Assembly (NCBI GenBank): GCA_002737445.1
Contig: NSIR01000002.1
Coordinates: 152,573-216,572 of the forward strand
Direction: 5' to 3'
Length of the DNA: 64,000 nucleotides
Source: Nitrosarchaeum sp.
GTDB taxonomy: Archaea; Thermoproteota; Nitrososphaeria; Nitrososphaerales; Nitrosopumilaceae
Positions 53,663 to 63,844 of the stretch are shown piece after piece. Positions within the stretch are counted from its first letter, which is position 1, and every line of letters begins with the position of its first letter. The notes beneath the pieces were generated by a model. It was given only the letters and a program-made list of their open reading frames with translations, was not told the DNA's origin and made no database searches. The position numbers and the translations under genes were made by a program.

Positions 53663-54100
53663 TTATCTCCTTGGTTTCTCTTTCTTTCCAGTTACTAGTT
53701 CATTAAGTGATGTACCGTTTACTTTGAAAACTTTGAATCTAACACCAGGAATATCTCCCATGGCACCACCTTGTGTTGCACCCATTCCTTGAATATGTAC
53801 TTCGTCGTGTTCATCAATGAAATTCATTGCACCGTCTCTTGGCAAAAACGCGGTTACCGTTTTACCGTTTTTTATTAATTGAACTCGAACACATTTTCTA
53901 ACAGCAGAGTTTGGTTGTTTTGCTGCAATACCTACTTTTTCCAAAACAATTCCTCTTCCTTGAGGTGCACCTCCAAGAGGATCAGATTTTTTATCAATAC
54001 CGAGTTTTCTTCTTTTGTAGGTAGAGATTGCCCATTTTTGCTTTTTTCTTTTTGCAACTAAAACTCTACCAGCAAATAGACCGAGAGGTGATTTTGTCAT
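53663..54100 (-). CDS. rps12: Ribosomal protein uS12
   Basis: A 145-residue decoding-centre protein with [20 protein letters not shown] and [17 protein letters not shown]. It lies three bases after NusA and two before S7, the conserved archaeal order. Confidence 0.96.
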   Translation of the reverse strand: MTKSPLGLFAGRVLVAKRKKQKWAISTYKRRKLGIDKKSDPLGGAPQGRGIVLEKVGIAAKQPNSAVRKCVRVQLIKNGKTVTAFLPRDGAMNFIDEHDEVHIQGMGATQGGAMGDIPGVRFKVFKVNGTSLNELVTGKKEKPRR

Positions 54101-54103
54101 ATA

Positions 54104-54568
54104 TTATAACTCCAATGTTGCTTTTTCAGAACTATTGATTAAAACACTCGATATATCAAAATATCTTTTTGCAAGTAATCTTGCTTTTTCGGCATTTCTA
54201 CCTTCTCTTCCCACTACAATGCCTTTTTTTCTTGGGTCTACCAAAACTATTGCCTGCTTAGAACCATCTGTACGTGTATTTATTTTTACTTCAGAAACTA
54301 ATTTTGAATTAAGTAGATTTGTTAAAAATTTAGTAGGATTTTCATCAAATTCAACCAATTCGACATTCTTTTTTACAATATTTTGTAATGATTTAATATG
54401 AATTCCACCTTTACCAATAGCTAATCCCATTTTACCAGTATTTACCACAAAAATTACACGATCTTGTTTTTCATCTTCAACACAATCGCGAGCAGTTGCA
54501 CCGGTTACATTTTGAAATAAAGACATCATACGCATTTGATCAGTTGAAAGTTTAATTGATTGTGTCAT
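54104..54568 (-). CDS. nusA: NusA-like KH-domain protein
   Basis: Archaeal NusA is just two KH domains in about 150 residues. VNTGKMGLAIGKGGIHIKSL and VDPRKKGIVVGREGRNAEKA are the two GxxG loops. It probably binds RNA during transcription elongation or termination. It precedes S12, as usual. Confidence 0.94.
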   Translation of the reverse strand: MTQSIKLSTDQMRMMSLFQNVTGATARDCVEDEKQDRVIFVVNTGKMGLAIGKGGIHIKSLQNIVKKNVELVEFDENPTKFLTNLLNSKLVSEVKINTRTDGSKQAIVLVDPRKKGIVVGREGRNAEKARLLAKRYFDISSVLINSSEKATLEL

Positions 54569-54643
54569 CAGAATTCCTTTTTATCTCAAAGCAAAATTTG
54601 TCTCATTTAAACTTAGATTAGTTACAATATACTTGATCATGTT

Positions 54644-54955
54644 TTATTCAGTTTCTGTATCCTTAAGAATTGATTTTAGATTTGCATCAGTAAGAGATGT
54701 AAATGAGAGTGTTGAAATTCTGAATTGCAAACCACATAGTCGTCCTAATGCAACAGAAGTTCCTTGAAAGTTAACGAATGGTATTTTATCTTTTTTTGCA
54801 TCTAATTCAATTTTTGCAAATGTTTCTTTTTTTACAGATTGTGACAATATAATTAGCTTGGAGTTTTTCATAGATTCCAATACTTGTTTAGTACCCATTA
54901 CGATGCTATTTTCTTTGAGGGCATCTTTCAATATTTTTTCTAATATTTTACTCAT
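54644..54955 (-). CDS. rpl30e: Ribosomal protein eL30 (L30e)
   Basis: A 103-residue member of the L7Ae/L30e RNA-binding fold: ENSIVMGTKQVLESMKNSKL and PFVNFQGTSVALGRLCGLQF. A minus-strand TATA-like AAACCTATAA at 54991-55000 suggests a promoter for L30e-NusA-S12-S7. The rest of the 177-bp gap to the LSm gene is A/T-rich with no gene that I can see. Confidence 0.93.
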   Translation of the reverse strand: MSKILEKILKDALKENSIVMGTKQVLESMKNSKLIILSQSVKKETFAKIELDAKKDKIPFVNFQGTSVALGRLCGLQFRISTLSFTSLTDANLKSILKDTETE

Positions 54956-55132
54956 GTATTGTCCTTATTGAGAATCGTCTCTAGAGGGCTTTATAGGTTT
55001 ATTGAAAATACATCTATAAAAAAGTCAAAACATACTTAATTTTAAATTTAAATCGAAAACATAATTATAAAAAGTAAAAATATTTTCAACAAAAAATTTT
55101 AATTTTCATTAAATATTATTAGAATTTTTAAA

Positions 55133-55363
55133 TTAAGATTCTTCAGTAGGTAGTGAAACTGCCAATATGTTATCGCCACGTAAAAGAATTGTTCCAAGTT
55201 TTATAGGAGGATTTTCTGTAATATCTTCAGTATCATGAAGTGTCAAATTAAGATGAATATCAAAATCATTTAGATTTCCTCTGAGTGTTTTATTATTTCT
55301 TAATCGCAATAAAATCATTTTATTTTTATTATTGTTCATTAAAGTAGAAATTTCGTCGCCCAT
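55133..55363 (-). CDS. Sm-like archaeal protein (LSm)
   Basis: Sm proteins form rings that bind U-rich RNA. Sm1 (MILLRLRNNKTLRGNLNDFD, then LNLTLHDTEDI) and Sm2 (LGTILLRGDNILAVSLP) are both present in 76 residues. I start at the ATG at 55363; a GTG three codons upstream is possible. It lies 31 bp after rpoA on the same strand, inserted between the polymerase genes and L30e. Confidence 0.93.
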   Translation of the reverse strand: MGDEISTLMNNNKNKMILLRLRNNKTLRGNLNDFDIHLNLTLHDTEDITENPPIKLGTILLRGDNILAVSLPTEES

Positions 55364-55394
55364 CAGTATCACATTATAATATTTTTGATTGTCC

Positions 55395-58300
55395 TCATTT
55401 CTTTTTACTTACTTGCATGTAAAGATCTACAGTTCCACTTCCAATTGGAATATTACTTCCAACAATAACGTTTTCAGTAATACCTTTGAGTTGTTCCACT
55501 TCTCCAGCTAGGGCAGCATGTGCGATAGTTGGAACAGTAATTTCAAATGCGGCTCTTGCAAGGACACTATCTTTAGTTCCAGCAATTCCATGTCTACCAA
55601 TTTGTTGCATGTAACCCTTTGAACACATTAAATCAGATACTAACATGATATACCTATTATCAACTTCCAAACCTTGATCTTCCAAAGTATGGAGTAATTC
55701 ACTAATCAATGCATTTCTGGATGCTTCAATTCCCAAAGTACCTGCAATTTCAAAGACATTATTTGTTCTAACATTCTTTTTATCAATTCCTGAAACTTCT
55801 AGAACTTTGGCAATGTTTGAACCAGTTGTTTGAATTATCCATTCATCGTCTTTTTGAACCAAAGTTACACGTTCTATATCTGGAACACCCTTTACTGTAG
55901 TAGCAAGTACTTTATTTCTAATTGCAATAACAGTTGGAGCATCAGATTCCTCAACTAATTTCAAAATAATTAATTCGCCTGTTGTTTCGATTTTGAATTT
56001 TTTGTTTGATTGTAAAGAAGATTCAACTTCAGCAATAGTACAACCTCTTTCTTGAAGTCTATTTTTACTTAGAATTAATTTAATTTGTGAAGTGTAATCA
56101 GTTTCACTAGTAGAAATTAAATTACTTACTTTAGTTTGCAAAATATTTCTTGCAACATCTATAGCTTTTTCTCTAGAGTTTTTACAATCCTTATCAAGAT
56201 AAATATCCATAGTTGGAGTTACAGGTTTTTTTCTTGCATCCACTAGTTCAATTAATCTTGGAAGACCCAAAGTTACGTTTCTTTCTGCAATTCCTGCAAA
56301 ATGGAATGTTCTTAATGTCATTTGAGTACCAGGTTCACCAATAGATTGTGCTGTGATAATTCCAACTGCTTGACCAGGTTCAACTTTAGCGTTATTGTAT
56401 AATGAAAGTCCTTTCTTACAAACAATCTCTGCCCCTTCTTTACTTAATTTAGAATCAAGTAATCCATCAGAGACAAGTTGTTTTAATCTTGGATTGAATG
56501 TCTTTGTATATTTTTTAGATAAATCTAAAATTTCTTCTCTAGTTGCTTTCTTTCCAGAATCAATAATTGTTTGAGATTCAATTAATCTATGTACATTGAA
56601 TGCTTCACCATGATCACTTTTTGCTACATCGATTCCATCTTCACCGTATAGAAATTGAATGATATGACCGTGTGGATCTCTAACGGTTCCATCATATTCT
56701 AATCTAATATGCTCTAATGCATTGATCAATCTACGTTGCATGTATCCACTTTGTTGTGTTCTAACTGCAGTATCGACTAATCCCTCTCTTCCCCCCATTG
56801 CATGGAAAAAGAATTCAAGTGCAGACAAGCCTTCTCTGTAATTGGATTTTACAAATCCATGTGCATCAGGATTATTATCATGCTCTTGATAATGAGGTAA
56901 TGCTCGATTACTATAACCATCATGTAATCTATTTCCACGTCTTGATTGTTGTCCTAACGCACCTGCCATCTGACCAATGTTAAGTGAGGAACCTCTTGCA
57001 CCAGTTGTTGCCATGATTCTACCGGCATTGCTTTGATCAAGGGATTGATCTGCAGTCATTCCAGCTTTATCTCTTGCTTTTCCTAATTCATTAACAATGT
57101 AAGCCTCTAATGCTTCATCAGATTTCATTCCTCTTGTTAATTTGAGAGTTCCTTTTTCATATTGTGAAATAAGATCAGAGACAATACCATATGTGTCTTG
57201 AATGTCATCTAAAATTTGCTGCTTTTCTTTTTCTGGTACTTCAAGATCTGCATATCCATAGCTAAAACCATAATGAGTGATGTATTGTTTCACCATAATT
57301 AAAATGGAATTCAAAAAGTTCTTTGCTTTTGTATTTCCATAATCTTTGGCAATTCTATGCAATACACTTTCTGGTTCTTCCGCACCTATGGATGATTTAT
57401 CAATTACACCACTAAGTAGTTGACCGTTTTTAATTACAACATCTTTTTGAGCTCCCTTAGTTCCTTTTGACCATTTTGATGTAATTACATAGTTGAAGTC
57501 TTTTGGTAAGAATAATGAGAATAATTGTTTACCAGTGTATGCCAATCCATTTTTAGTTTTTGTTTCAGGTTTTGGTAGTTTGTCAGTATATCCACCAAGC
57601 ATTGCATAATTGTAAAATTCTTGTGGAGTTAGAACAGTATCATCTTTTGTTAATAGATATGCGCCAGTTACAAAGTCTCTTAATGCTCCAATGATAGGAC
57701 CACCATATCTTGGAGAAATCAGTTGATCTTGAACTCTCATCAATAGAATTGCTTCTGCTCTAGCTTCTTCACTTTGAGGTACATGAAGATTCATCTCATC
57801 ACCATCAAAGTCTGCGTTATATGGAGGACAAACAGATGGATGTAATCTGAAAGTTTTTCCTGGAAGTACATGTACATAGTGAGCCATAATTGACATTTGG
57901 TGAAGTGAAGGTTGTCTATTGAACATGACAATATCTCCATTAGAAAGATGTCTTTCTACAAGATAACCAATTTCCAAGGTTTCAGCTATGGTAGAACGAT
58001 CTTCAACAAAATCTAATCGGATTTTTACACCGTCTGGTCTAACGATATAATTTACACCTGGGAATATACTTGGACCATTAATTACAAGACTTCTCATTCT
58101 TTCAATATTCCATTCAGTGACAATTTCTGGAATTGTTAATTTCATTGCAACTTGTTCAGGAACTCCAACTTCAGACAAGTCCAAGTTAGGATCAGGTGAA
58201 ATTACAGTTCTACTTGAAAAATCTACTCTTTTTCCAGATAATGATCCTCTAAATCTTCCTTCTTTTCCTTTTAATCTTTGAGTTAGAGTTTTCAGTGGAC

Positions 58301-59186
58301 GTCCAGAACGATGATGAGCTTGTGGAATACCAGAGACTTCATTATCAAAATATGTGGTTGCATGATATTGTAGCAAATCAACTAAATCTTGAACAATTAA
58401 TGGAGGTGTTCCAGCTTCCTTACTTTCTTTTAGTCTTTGATTAACTCTAATGATATCCACCATCTTGTGTGTAAGATCATCTTCAGATCTAATTCCAGTT
58501 TCAAGAATAATAGAAGGTCTTACAGTTACCGGTGGAACAGGTAATACTTGTAGAATAAACCACTCAGGTCGTGCAGTAACAGGATCATATGCCAAAAGAT
58601 AAAGATCAGCATCAATAATTTGAGTGAATCTTTCGCGGATTGTGATTGGCAATAATCTGTGTTCACCTATCTCTGTTTTTTCAACAAAGATAGTTGGCTT
58701 TGTAAAAATTAATTCGTATTGAGTTTTACCACAGTGAGGACATTCTTTAGCCTTTTTTGCTTTTTCAATAATTTGTTCGGGAATACGTTTTTCGGAAATT
58801 ACAGTGTATGAAGCATGTTTTTCTTTAATTTTTCTAAATTCATCTAAATCCTCTTGTGGAACTTTAAGTCTTGCACAAGAACGGCATGTTGATTGTAACA
58901 GCTTGTAAATATTATCAATAAATGCAATGTGTAAAATTGGTTCTGCAAGTTCAATGTGACCAAAATGTCCAGGACATCTAGCTGCAGTATTTCCACATGT
59001 AAGACACTTTTGTCCTGGTTCAAGTGTACCTAATCTACCATCCATTAAACCTCCTTGAACCGGCATTCCGTCTTCATCGTATGTTTCAGGTGCAGTAATT
59101 TCTGCGACAGAATATTTTCGAATTTCAGTTGGAGACCAAACTGAAAATCTTATTGCACCAATTGCTTTAATTGCTTGAATAGACAT
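55395..59186 (-). CDS. rpoA: RNA polymerase subunit A, unsplit (A' plus A'')
   Basis: The 1263 residues cover the complete largest subunit. The N-terminal zinc sites are in KCLTCGNTAARCPGHFGHIE and CPHCGKTQYEL. The catalytic NADFDGDEMNLH is in the middle, and the A'' part continues in the same frame through VGIITAQSIGEPGTQMTLRT to the end. Most archaea split this gene; the unsplit form is a recognised thaumarchaeal trait. Its ATG shares a base with the rpoB stop. Confidence 0.97.
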   Translation of the reverse strand: MSIQAIKAIGAIRFSVWSPTEIRKYSVAEITAPETYDEDGMPVQGGLMDGRLGTLEPGQKCLTCGNTAARCPGHFGHIELAEPILHIAFIDNIYKLLQSTCRSCARLKVPQEDLDEFRKIKEKHASYTVISEKRIPEQIIEKAKKAKECPHCGKTQYELIFTKPTIFVEKTEIGEHRLLPITIRERFTQIIDADLYLLAYDPVTARPEWFILQVLPVPPVTVRPSIILETGIRSEDDLTHKMVDIIRVNQRLKESKEAGTPPLIVQDLVDLLQYHATTYFDNEVSGIPQAHHRSGRPLKTLTQRLKGKEGRFRGSLSGKRVDFSSRTVISPDPNLDLSEVGVPEQVAMKLTIPEIVTEWNIERMRSLVINGPSIFPGVNYIVRPDGVKIRLDFVEDRSTIAETLEIGYLVERHLSNGDIVMFNRQPSLHQMSIMAHYVHVLPGKTFRLHPSVCPPYNADFDGDEMNLHVPQSEEARAEAILLMRVQDQLISPRYGGPIIGALRDFVTGAYLLTKDDTVLTPQEFYNYAMLGGYTDKLPKPETKTKNGLAYTGKQLFSLFLPKDFNYVITSKWSKGTKGAQKDVVIKNGQLLSGVIDKSSIGAEEPESVLHRIAKDYGNTKAKNFLNSILIMVKQYITHYGFSYGYADLEVPEKEKQQILDDIQDTYGIVSDLISQYEKGTLKLTRGMKSDEALEAYIVNELGKARDKAGMTADQSLDQSNAGRIMATTGARGSSLNIGQMAGALGQQSRRGNRLHDGYSNRALPHYQEHDNNPDAHGFVKSNYREGLSALEFFFHAMGGREGLVDTAVRTQQSGYMQRRLINALEHIRLEYDGTVRDPHGHIIQFLYGEDGIDVAKSDHGEAFNVHRLIESQTIIDSGKKATREEILDLSKKYTKTFNPRLKQLVSDGLLDSKLSKEGAEIVCKKGLSLYNNAKVEPGQAVGIITAQSIGEPGTQMTLRTFHFAGIAERNVTLGLPRLIELVDARKKPVTPTMDIYLDKDCKNSREKAIDVARNILQTKVSNLISTSETDYTSQIKLILSKNRLQERGCTIAEVESSLQSNKKFKIETTGELIILKLVEESDAPTVIAIRNKVLATTVKGVPDIERVTLVQKDDEWIIQTTGSNIAKVLEVSGIDKKNVRTNNVFEIAGTLGIEASRNALISELLHTLEDQGLEVDNRYIMLVSDLMCSKGYMQQIGRHGIAGTKDSVLARAAFEITVPTIAHAALAGEVEQLKGITENVIVGSNIPIGSGTVDLYMQVSKKK

Positions 59187-62100
59187 TATACTTTCTCCTT
59201 AATTATCAATCTTGGGGCCACATTCAAACTCTGCATTTCTTGTAATAAAAGTTTGAAGGCATATGCAACAGATACTGATGAAACTTTGGCTTTATCACCA
59301 CATACTCTACATATGTATTTTCTTTGTTTAACATCATGATATGCAACCAATCCACATCGCTCACAAACAAAAATGTCGGATTTATCAGATTCATCTAGCA
59401 ATCTATCTTTAAGAATCATTGAGGCACCATAAGCGATTAAACAATCTCTTTCCATTTCACCAAATCTTAAACCACCACCTCTTGCTCTGCCTTCAGTTGG
59501 CTGTTTAGTCAACATCTGAACTTGTCCACGAGCTCTTGCATGAATCTTGTCTGCAACCATGTGATGTAATTTTTGATAGTATACAACACCAATGAATACT
59601 TCGACTGGAAATGCTTTTCCAGTTCTACCATCATACATTATTTCTTTACCAGAATATTTGAATCCAGCAGCATCCATTACAGGTTTAACTTCTTCCATTT
59701 TTTCTCCAACAAATGCAGAACCATCAAATTGACTTCCCCTTAATGCTGCAGCTTTACCACATATTGATTCCATAAACATTCCAACAGTCATTCTTGAAGG
59801 GAATGCGTGTGGGTTGATCAATACATCTGGTGAAATTCCATCTGCAGTATATGGTAAATCTTCAGCCTTTGCTAAAATTCCTAAAACACCTTTTTGTCCA
59901 TGTCTTGATGCGAATTTATCACCAATTTCAGGAATTCTCATATCTCTTACTCTAATTTTATACATTTTTCCACCTTCATTTGATTGGGTCATTACAATAG
60001 TATCAACAACACCGGTTTCTGATGGTCTTACTCCAATTGAAGTATCTCTTCTGTAAGGACCAGATGATTCAAACTCTCTATATTCTTCCATAAATCTTGG
60101 AGGACTAGTTTTTCCAATCAAAATATCTCCACCATGCACTGGGGATTCAGATGCAACGACTCCATCTTCTTCCAGTAATCTGTAAGCTTTTTCTCCCTTG
60201 TATCCTCTAATATTATCTTCAGCGTTTGGAATTTCAAAACTATCGCGCATTCCACCAGGATATTGTTTTGCTTCAGCATCATAAATTCTAAAAAAGAAAG
60301 TTCTTCCCAATCCTCTATCAACAGATGATTTACTTAGAACGATTGCATCTTCAATATTATAACCATCAAATGGTAATACCGCAACAACACAATTTTGACC
60401 AGCTGGTCTATCTTCTAATCCCAACAATTTCATTGCTTTTGTATTAACAATAGGTGTTTGCGGATACAGCATCAAATGTTGTCTAACATATGTGCTAGTA
60501 TTCATCATTGGAGTTGAAAATCCTAAACTTTGTTTAGCCATTGCAGATTCGTATGTATTTCTTGGAGATTGATTATGTTCAGGATATGGAATTATAGATG
60601 CGCCTGCACCTAAAATTGCTGGTGGGAATACTTCAAGATGAGTATGTTTCTTTGCATCTTTTTCATCTAATGTAATGTAACAATTTTCTTCTTCATTTGC
60701 ATCAATCATTTCTAATATTCCCATTCGAAGTAAATCAGTCCAAGAAAGCAATTTTTTAGAAATTTTATCTAAATGATCTTGTGTCAATAACGGTTTGTTA
60801 TCTTTAATTATTATCAATGGGCGTAAAACACGTCCTGCATTACAATTTACATACAGTCTTTTTGTTGAACCTTCAATCTCAGATTTATGGAATGAAATTC
60901 CAACATGTGCATGAATCTTTGAATTTCTTCTTAACTCTCTAAGTGATTCAGATAAATGTACACCATCTTTGTAATATCCAATTAATCTACCATCAACAAA
61001 TATTCTTGCACCATCTTTTTTCACATCTTCTTTTGCATCAAAGAAATGAACTGCTCCAAGTTCATAGAGTTTTTCAACAATTTCTTCTGATGGAACATTT
61101 ACAGAAATAATTCCAGATAGTGCCAAATTCTTTACAAGACCACAGTTAGAACCTTCAGGAGTTTCACTAGGACATATTCTACCAAAATGTGTAGCATGTA
61201 AATCTCTTGCTTCAAAGTTTGGTTGTGTTCTACTTAGAGGAGATTGAATTCTTCTAAGATGACTAATTGTAGAAAGATAGTTTGTTCTATCAAGTAGCTG
61301 TGTGACACCAACACGACCCCTACCCCAGTTTCCTGTTGCAATAGCATTGTTTAATTTATCAGTAATTATTCCTGGACGAATTGCTGCTGCAACTGCATTG
61401 ATACCTCTTTTCTGACCAGATCTTTCTAATTGATATTTCATATCCCTTACCAAATTTCTAAAAGCAGTTCTAAATAGATCAGCCAACATTTGTCCTGCAA
61501 ATTTAATTACTTTATTCCCATAGTGATCTTTATCATCTGGTTTAATCCAACCAAGTTTAAGCTCTAATAATTTACATGCAGCTTCTCCAAGAAACTGAGC
61601 CTTTTCTTTTCTATTTTCAGGGTGTTTACCCAAATGTGGCAATAATCCCCAATCCAAAAGTGTCTCTGCACGTTTAATTTGGAATTCCTCCAACATTCCA
61701 GGGGCTATTCTTTTACTAATGTAAACAATGGCATCTTTTGCAGTAGGTACATCTCCTGCTTTTTCAAATGAACCTTCCAATTCATTTTGAATTTCATCTA
61801 CAAGTGAAACAGTTGCTGCGATCTCTCTATCTGATTCTAATCCAAGTGCTCGAGTTAGTGTGACTACTGGAATATCAACAGGGGAACCAGGAATTCGAGC
61901 TACAATTAAACCGTCATTTTTCATAACTAATTCTAATTTTGCACGATATCCCACAATAGAAGAATAAACTTTAGCTTTGAAAACAGTATTTCCACCGACA
62001 CTTTCTTTATCAACAATTATTTTATTATAGGATAAATCTTCCAATCCTACAATAACTCTTTCAGAACCATTAATTATAAAATAACCTCCAGGATCGTTTG

Positions 62101-62533
62101 GATCTTCCCCATGTTCAATAAGCTTCTGAGTTGAAAAATTATGTAAAATGCATGCATTTGATTTTGCCATTACAGGTACATCGCCAATATGAACAAATCT
62201 AGATTCTAAAATTTTACCATCCTCAATTACACTAGCTTCCATCATGACAGGAGCAGAGTAAGAAACATTTCGAAGTCTAGCTTCAGCTGGTGTAATGTGA
62301 GTAATGGATCCATCAAGTTCCATCATTCTAGGTTGTTGAAGTTTAACTTTACCTAATAAAATTTTGTAAGGATATTCTGCATTTTCTATTTCAATTTGTC
62401 CTACTTCATTAATGATACTTTGAAGACCTCTTTCTAAAAATTCATCAAATGAGTTGAGGTGTTGACGTGCAATGCCTTCACGTCTCAAAATATCCTGAAT
62501 TACTGGCCATCGTTTAACGGAAGGATTAGCCAA
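59186..62533 (-). CDS. rpoB: RNA polymerase subunit B, unsplit
   Basis: The second-largest subunit in one 1115-residue chain. Typical motifs are TFFFRIYDAEAKQYPGG, IPEIGDKFASRHGQKGVLG and TVGMFMESICGKAAALRG. A C-terminal zinc site is formed by CERCGLVAYHD and CRVCG. It lies directly after rpoH and overlaps rpoA by one base. Confidence 0.97.
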   Translation of the reverse strand: MANPSVKRWPVIQDILRREGIARQHLNSFDEFLERGLQSIINEVGQIEIENAEYPYKILLGKVKLQQPRMMELDGSITHITPAEARLRNVSYSAPVMMEASVIEDGKILESRFVHIGDVPVMAKSNACILHNFSTQKLIEHGEDPNDPGGYFIINGSERVIVGLEDLSYNKIIVDKESVGGNTVFKAKVYSSIVGYRAKLELVMKNDGLIVARIPGSPVDIPVVTLTRALGLESDREIAATVSLVDEIQNELEGSFEKAGDVPTAKDAIVYISKRIAPGMLEEFQIKRAETLLDWGLLPHLGKHPENRKEKAQFLGEAACKLLELKLGWIKPDDKDHYGNKVIKFAGQMLADLFRTAFRNLVRDMKYQLERSGQKRGINAVAAAIRPGIITDKLNNAIATGNWGRGRVGVTQLLDRTNYLSTISHLRRIQSPLSRTQPNFEARDLHATHFGRICPSETPEGSNCGLVKNLALSGIISVNVPSEEIVEKLYELGAVHFFDAKEDVKKDGARIFVDGRLIGYYKDGVHLSESLRELRRNSKIHAHVGISFHKSEIEGSTKRLYVNCNAGRVLRPLIIIKDNKPLLTQDHLDKISKKLLSWTDLLRMGILEMIDANEEENCYITLDEKDAKKHTHLEVFPPAILGAGASIIPYPEHNQSPRNTYESAMAKQSLGFSTPMMNTSTYVRQHLMLYPQTPIVNTKAMKLLGLEDRPAGQNCVVAVLPFDGYNIEDAIVLSKSSVDRGLGRTFFFRIYDAEAKQYPGGMRDSFEIPNAEDNIRGYKGEKAYRLLEEDGVVASESPVHGGDILIGKTSPPRFMEEYREFESSGPYRRDTSIGVRPSETGVVDTIVMTQSNEGGKMYKIRVRDMRIPEIGDKFASRHGQKGVLGILAKAEDLPYTADGISPDVLINPHAFPSRMTVGMFMESICGKAAALRGSQFDGSAFVGEKMEEVKPVMDAAGFKYSGKEIMYDGRTGKAFPVEVFIGVVYYQKLHHMVADKIHARARGQVQMLTKQPTEGRARGGGLRFGEMERDCLIAYGASMILKDRLLDESDKSDIFVCERCGLVAYHDVKQRKYICRVCGDKAKVSSVSVAYAFKLLLQEMQSLNVAPRLIIKEKV

Positions 62534-62785
62534 TTAAACTTCCACCACATATCTATAGTAAAGACTCTCACCCGCAGTTGGACTTTTTCTTGTGATTTTT
62601 ATCATATCGCCTGGTTTAACCCCTAGTCCCAATATTGCAGGATCGTTTACAAAAATTAATGGTAATTCAGTAGGTTTACAATTGTATTTTTTTAAGACTT
62701 CTTCAGCTTCGTGTTTTGGAATAATTTCATGTTTTGGAACATAGATATGATCAGGTACAAGAACTTGATTTTTCTTAGTTGCCAT
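62534..62785 (-). CDS. rpoH: RNA polymerase subunit H (Rpo5)
   Basis: The 83-residue homologue of the RPB5 C-terminal domain: VPKHEIIPKHEAEEVLKKYN, then LPLIFVNDPAILGLGVKPGD and the ending SLYYRYVVEV. It heads the polymerase operon and touches rpoB. Confidence 0.95.
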   Translation of the reverse strand: MATKKNQVLVPDHIYVPKHEIIPKHEAEEVLKKYNCKPTELPLIFVNDPAILGLGVKPGDMIKITRKSPTAGESLYYRYVVEV

Positions 62786-62860
62786 TTAAAGAATCTCCAA
62801 AACGAACATCAAATGTAACAATAAATAATACACGCAAACTGAAAAAAAACCACGCTCAGG

Positions 62861-62871
62861 TTAATATATAT
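62861..62871 (-). promoter_or_regulatory. TATA-like promoter of the rpoH-rpoB-rpoA operon
   Basis: The minus strand reads ATATATATTAA, a strong TATA match, but about 80 nt upstream of the rpoH ATG, which implies a leader of roughly 50 nt. A weaker element at 62819-62830 would give a short leader instead. Confidence 0.4.
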
Positions 62872-62933
62872 CTAATCTGAAATTAACCGAAAAACTATCT
62901 TTTTTCTTTTTAGTCAACAATATTCATCATAAC

Positions 62934-62942
62934 CTTAAATAG
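62934..62942 (+). promoter_or_regulatory. TATA-like promoter of the PEFG-CTERM protein
   Basis: CTTAAATAG, centred 27 nt upstream of the ATG at 62965, fits a leaderless start. Confidence 0.45.
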
Positions 62943-62964
62943 GATTAATTCTTGCGTAAAATTG

Positions 62965-63774
62965 ATGAATACTCATCTATCGGTGCTTACCTTATCTGCA
63001 ATTATTATTGCAAGTATTGGATTAGCACCAGCATTCGGACTGGACGATTCAATCGTTGTTGCAACAGATAAAACATCATATCAAGATGGCGACACAATCT
63101 TAGTAACTGGAGAAGTTAGAGACATTTTAGGATCTCCAGTTAGTCTCATAATGAAGGCACCAAACGGCAACTTGGTAACAGTTGCACAAATTGACGTTAA
63201 TTCAGAGAAAAAATTTAGTACTGAGTTAACTGCAGGTGGCGCACTTATGAAATCTGATGGAACATATACGATTGAAGTAACATATGGTAGCCAAACTCGT
63301 ACAGCTGAAACCACATTCACATTCGGCGGTTCAACAGCTGAATCAAGTAAAGGAACCACGGTTGCAGTTTCAGGTACTGACTATAATCTCAGTTATAAGA
63401 TAACTGGAGGCAATCTTGTTAGTATTACACCTAATGTAGATGCACATTCCTTAACAATAGCACTAAGTAACACTGAAGACGGTTCACTTGTTATCACATT
63501 GCCAAGATCTTTAATTGATGCAAAGACAGGTGAACAAGATAGTACATTCTTTGTCACTATAGACGGTGAAGAAGCTAACTTTGAGGAAACAGTGTCAGAT
63601 ACAGATAGAACACTAACAATACAATTCTCAGCAGGTGCTGAAGAAATAGAGATTATCGGTACAACTGTAATTCCAGAATTTGGTGCAATAGCAGTTATGA
63701 TTCTAGCAGTATCAATTATATCAATAATTGCAGTTTCTGCAAAATCAAGACTAAGCATTATGCCAAAATACTAA
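62965..63774 (+). CDS. Exported PEFG-CTERM surface protein
   Basis: An N-terminal signal (about residues 1-25, VLTLSAIIIASIGLAPAFG, with a likely cut after AFG) leads to two beta-rich domains (about 27-120 and 130-230). The C-terminus has VIPEFGAIAVMILAVSIISI followed by a basic end: Pro-Glu-Phe-Gly, a membrane helix and Arg/Lys, the thaumarchaeal PEFG-CTERM sorting signal cleaved by an archaeosortase. It is therefore a surface protein processed at its C-terminus. A TTG one codon upstream is an alternative start. Its binding partner is unknown. Confidence 0.88.
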   Translation: MNTHLSVLTLSAIIIASIGLAPAFGLDDSIVVATDKTSYQDGDTILVTGEVRDILGSPVSLIMKAPNGNLVTVAQIDVNSEKKFSTELTAGGALMKSDGTYTIEVTYGSQTRTAETTFTFGGSTAESSKGTTVAVSGTDYNLSYKITGGNLVSITPNVDAHSLTIALSNTEDGSLVITLPRSLIDAKTGEQDSTFFVTIDGEEANFEETVSDTDRTLTIQFSAGAEEIEIIGTTVIPEFGAIAVMILAVSIISIIAVSAKSRLSIMPKY

Positions 63775-63783
63775 ATTCACAAC

Positions 63784-63803
63784 TTTTTTCATTTTTTCAT
63801 TTT
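63784..63803 (+). terminator. T-rich terminator
   Basis: TTTTTTCATTTTTTCATTTT starts 10 nt after the stop of the PEFG protein. Three T-runs without a stem are the usual archaeal terminator form. Confidence 0.5.
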
Positions 63804-63844
63804 AGTATAGTAAAGGAAATATAGAATAATAGAATCAAGAATCT

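Noticed and set aside
54956..55132. Possible gene in the L30e-LSm gap
   Set aside because: No frame of useful length on either strand; only a TATA-like element for L30e was found.
63081..63758. Long minus-strand frames opposite the PEFG-CTERM gene
   Set aside because: They mirror the third-codon pattern of the real gene, have no promoter signal and resemble no protein family; the plus-strand gene has a signal peptide and sorting tail.
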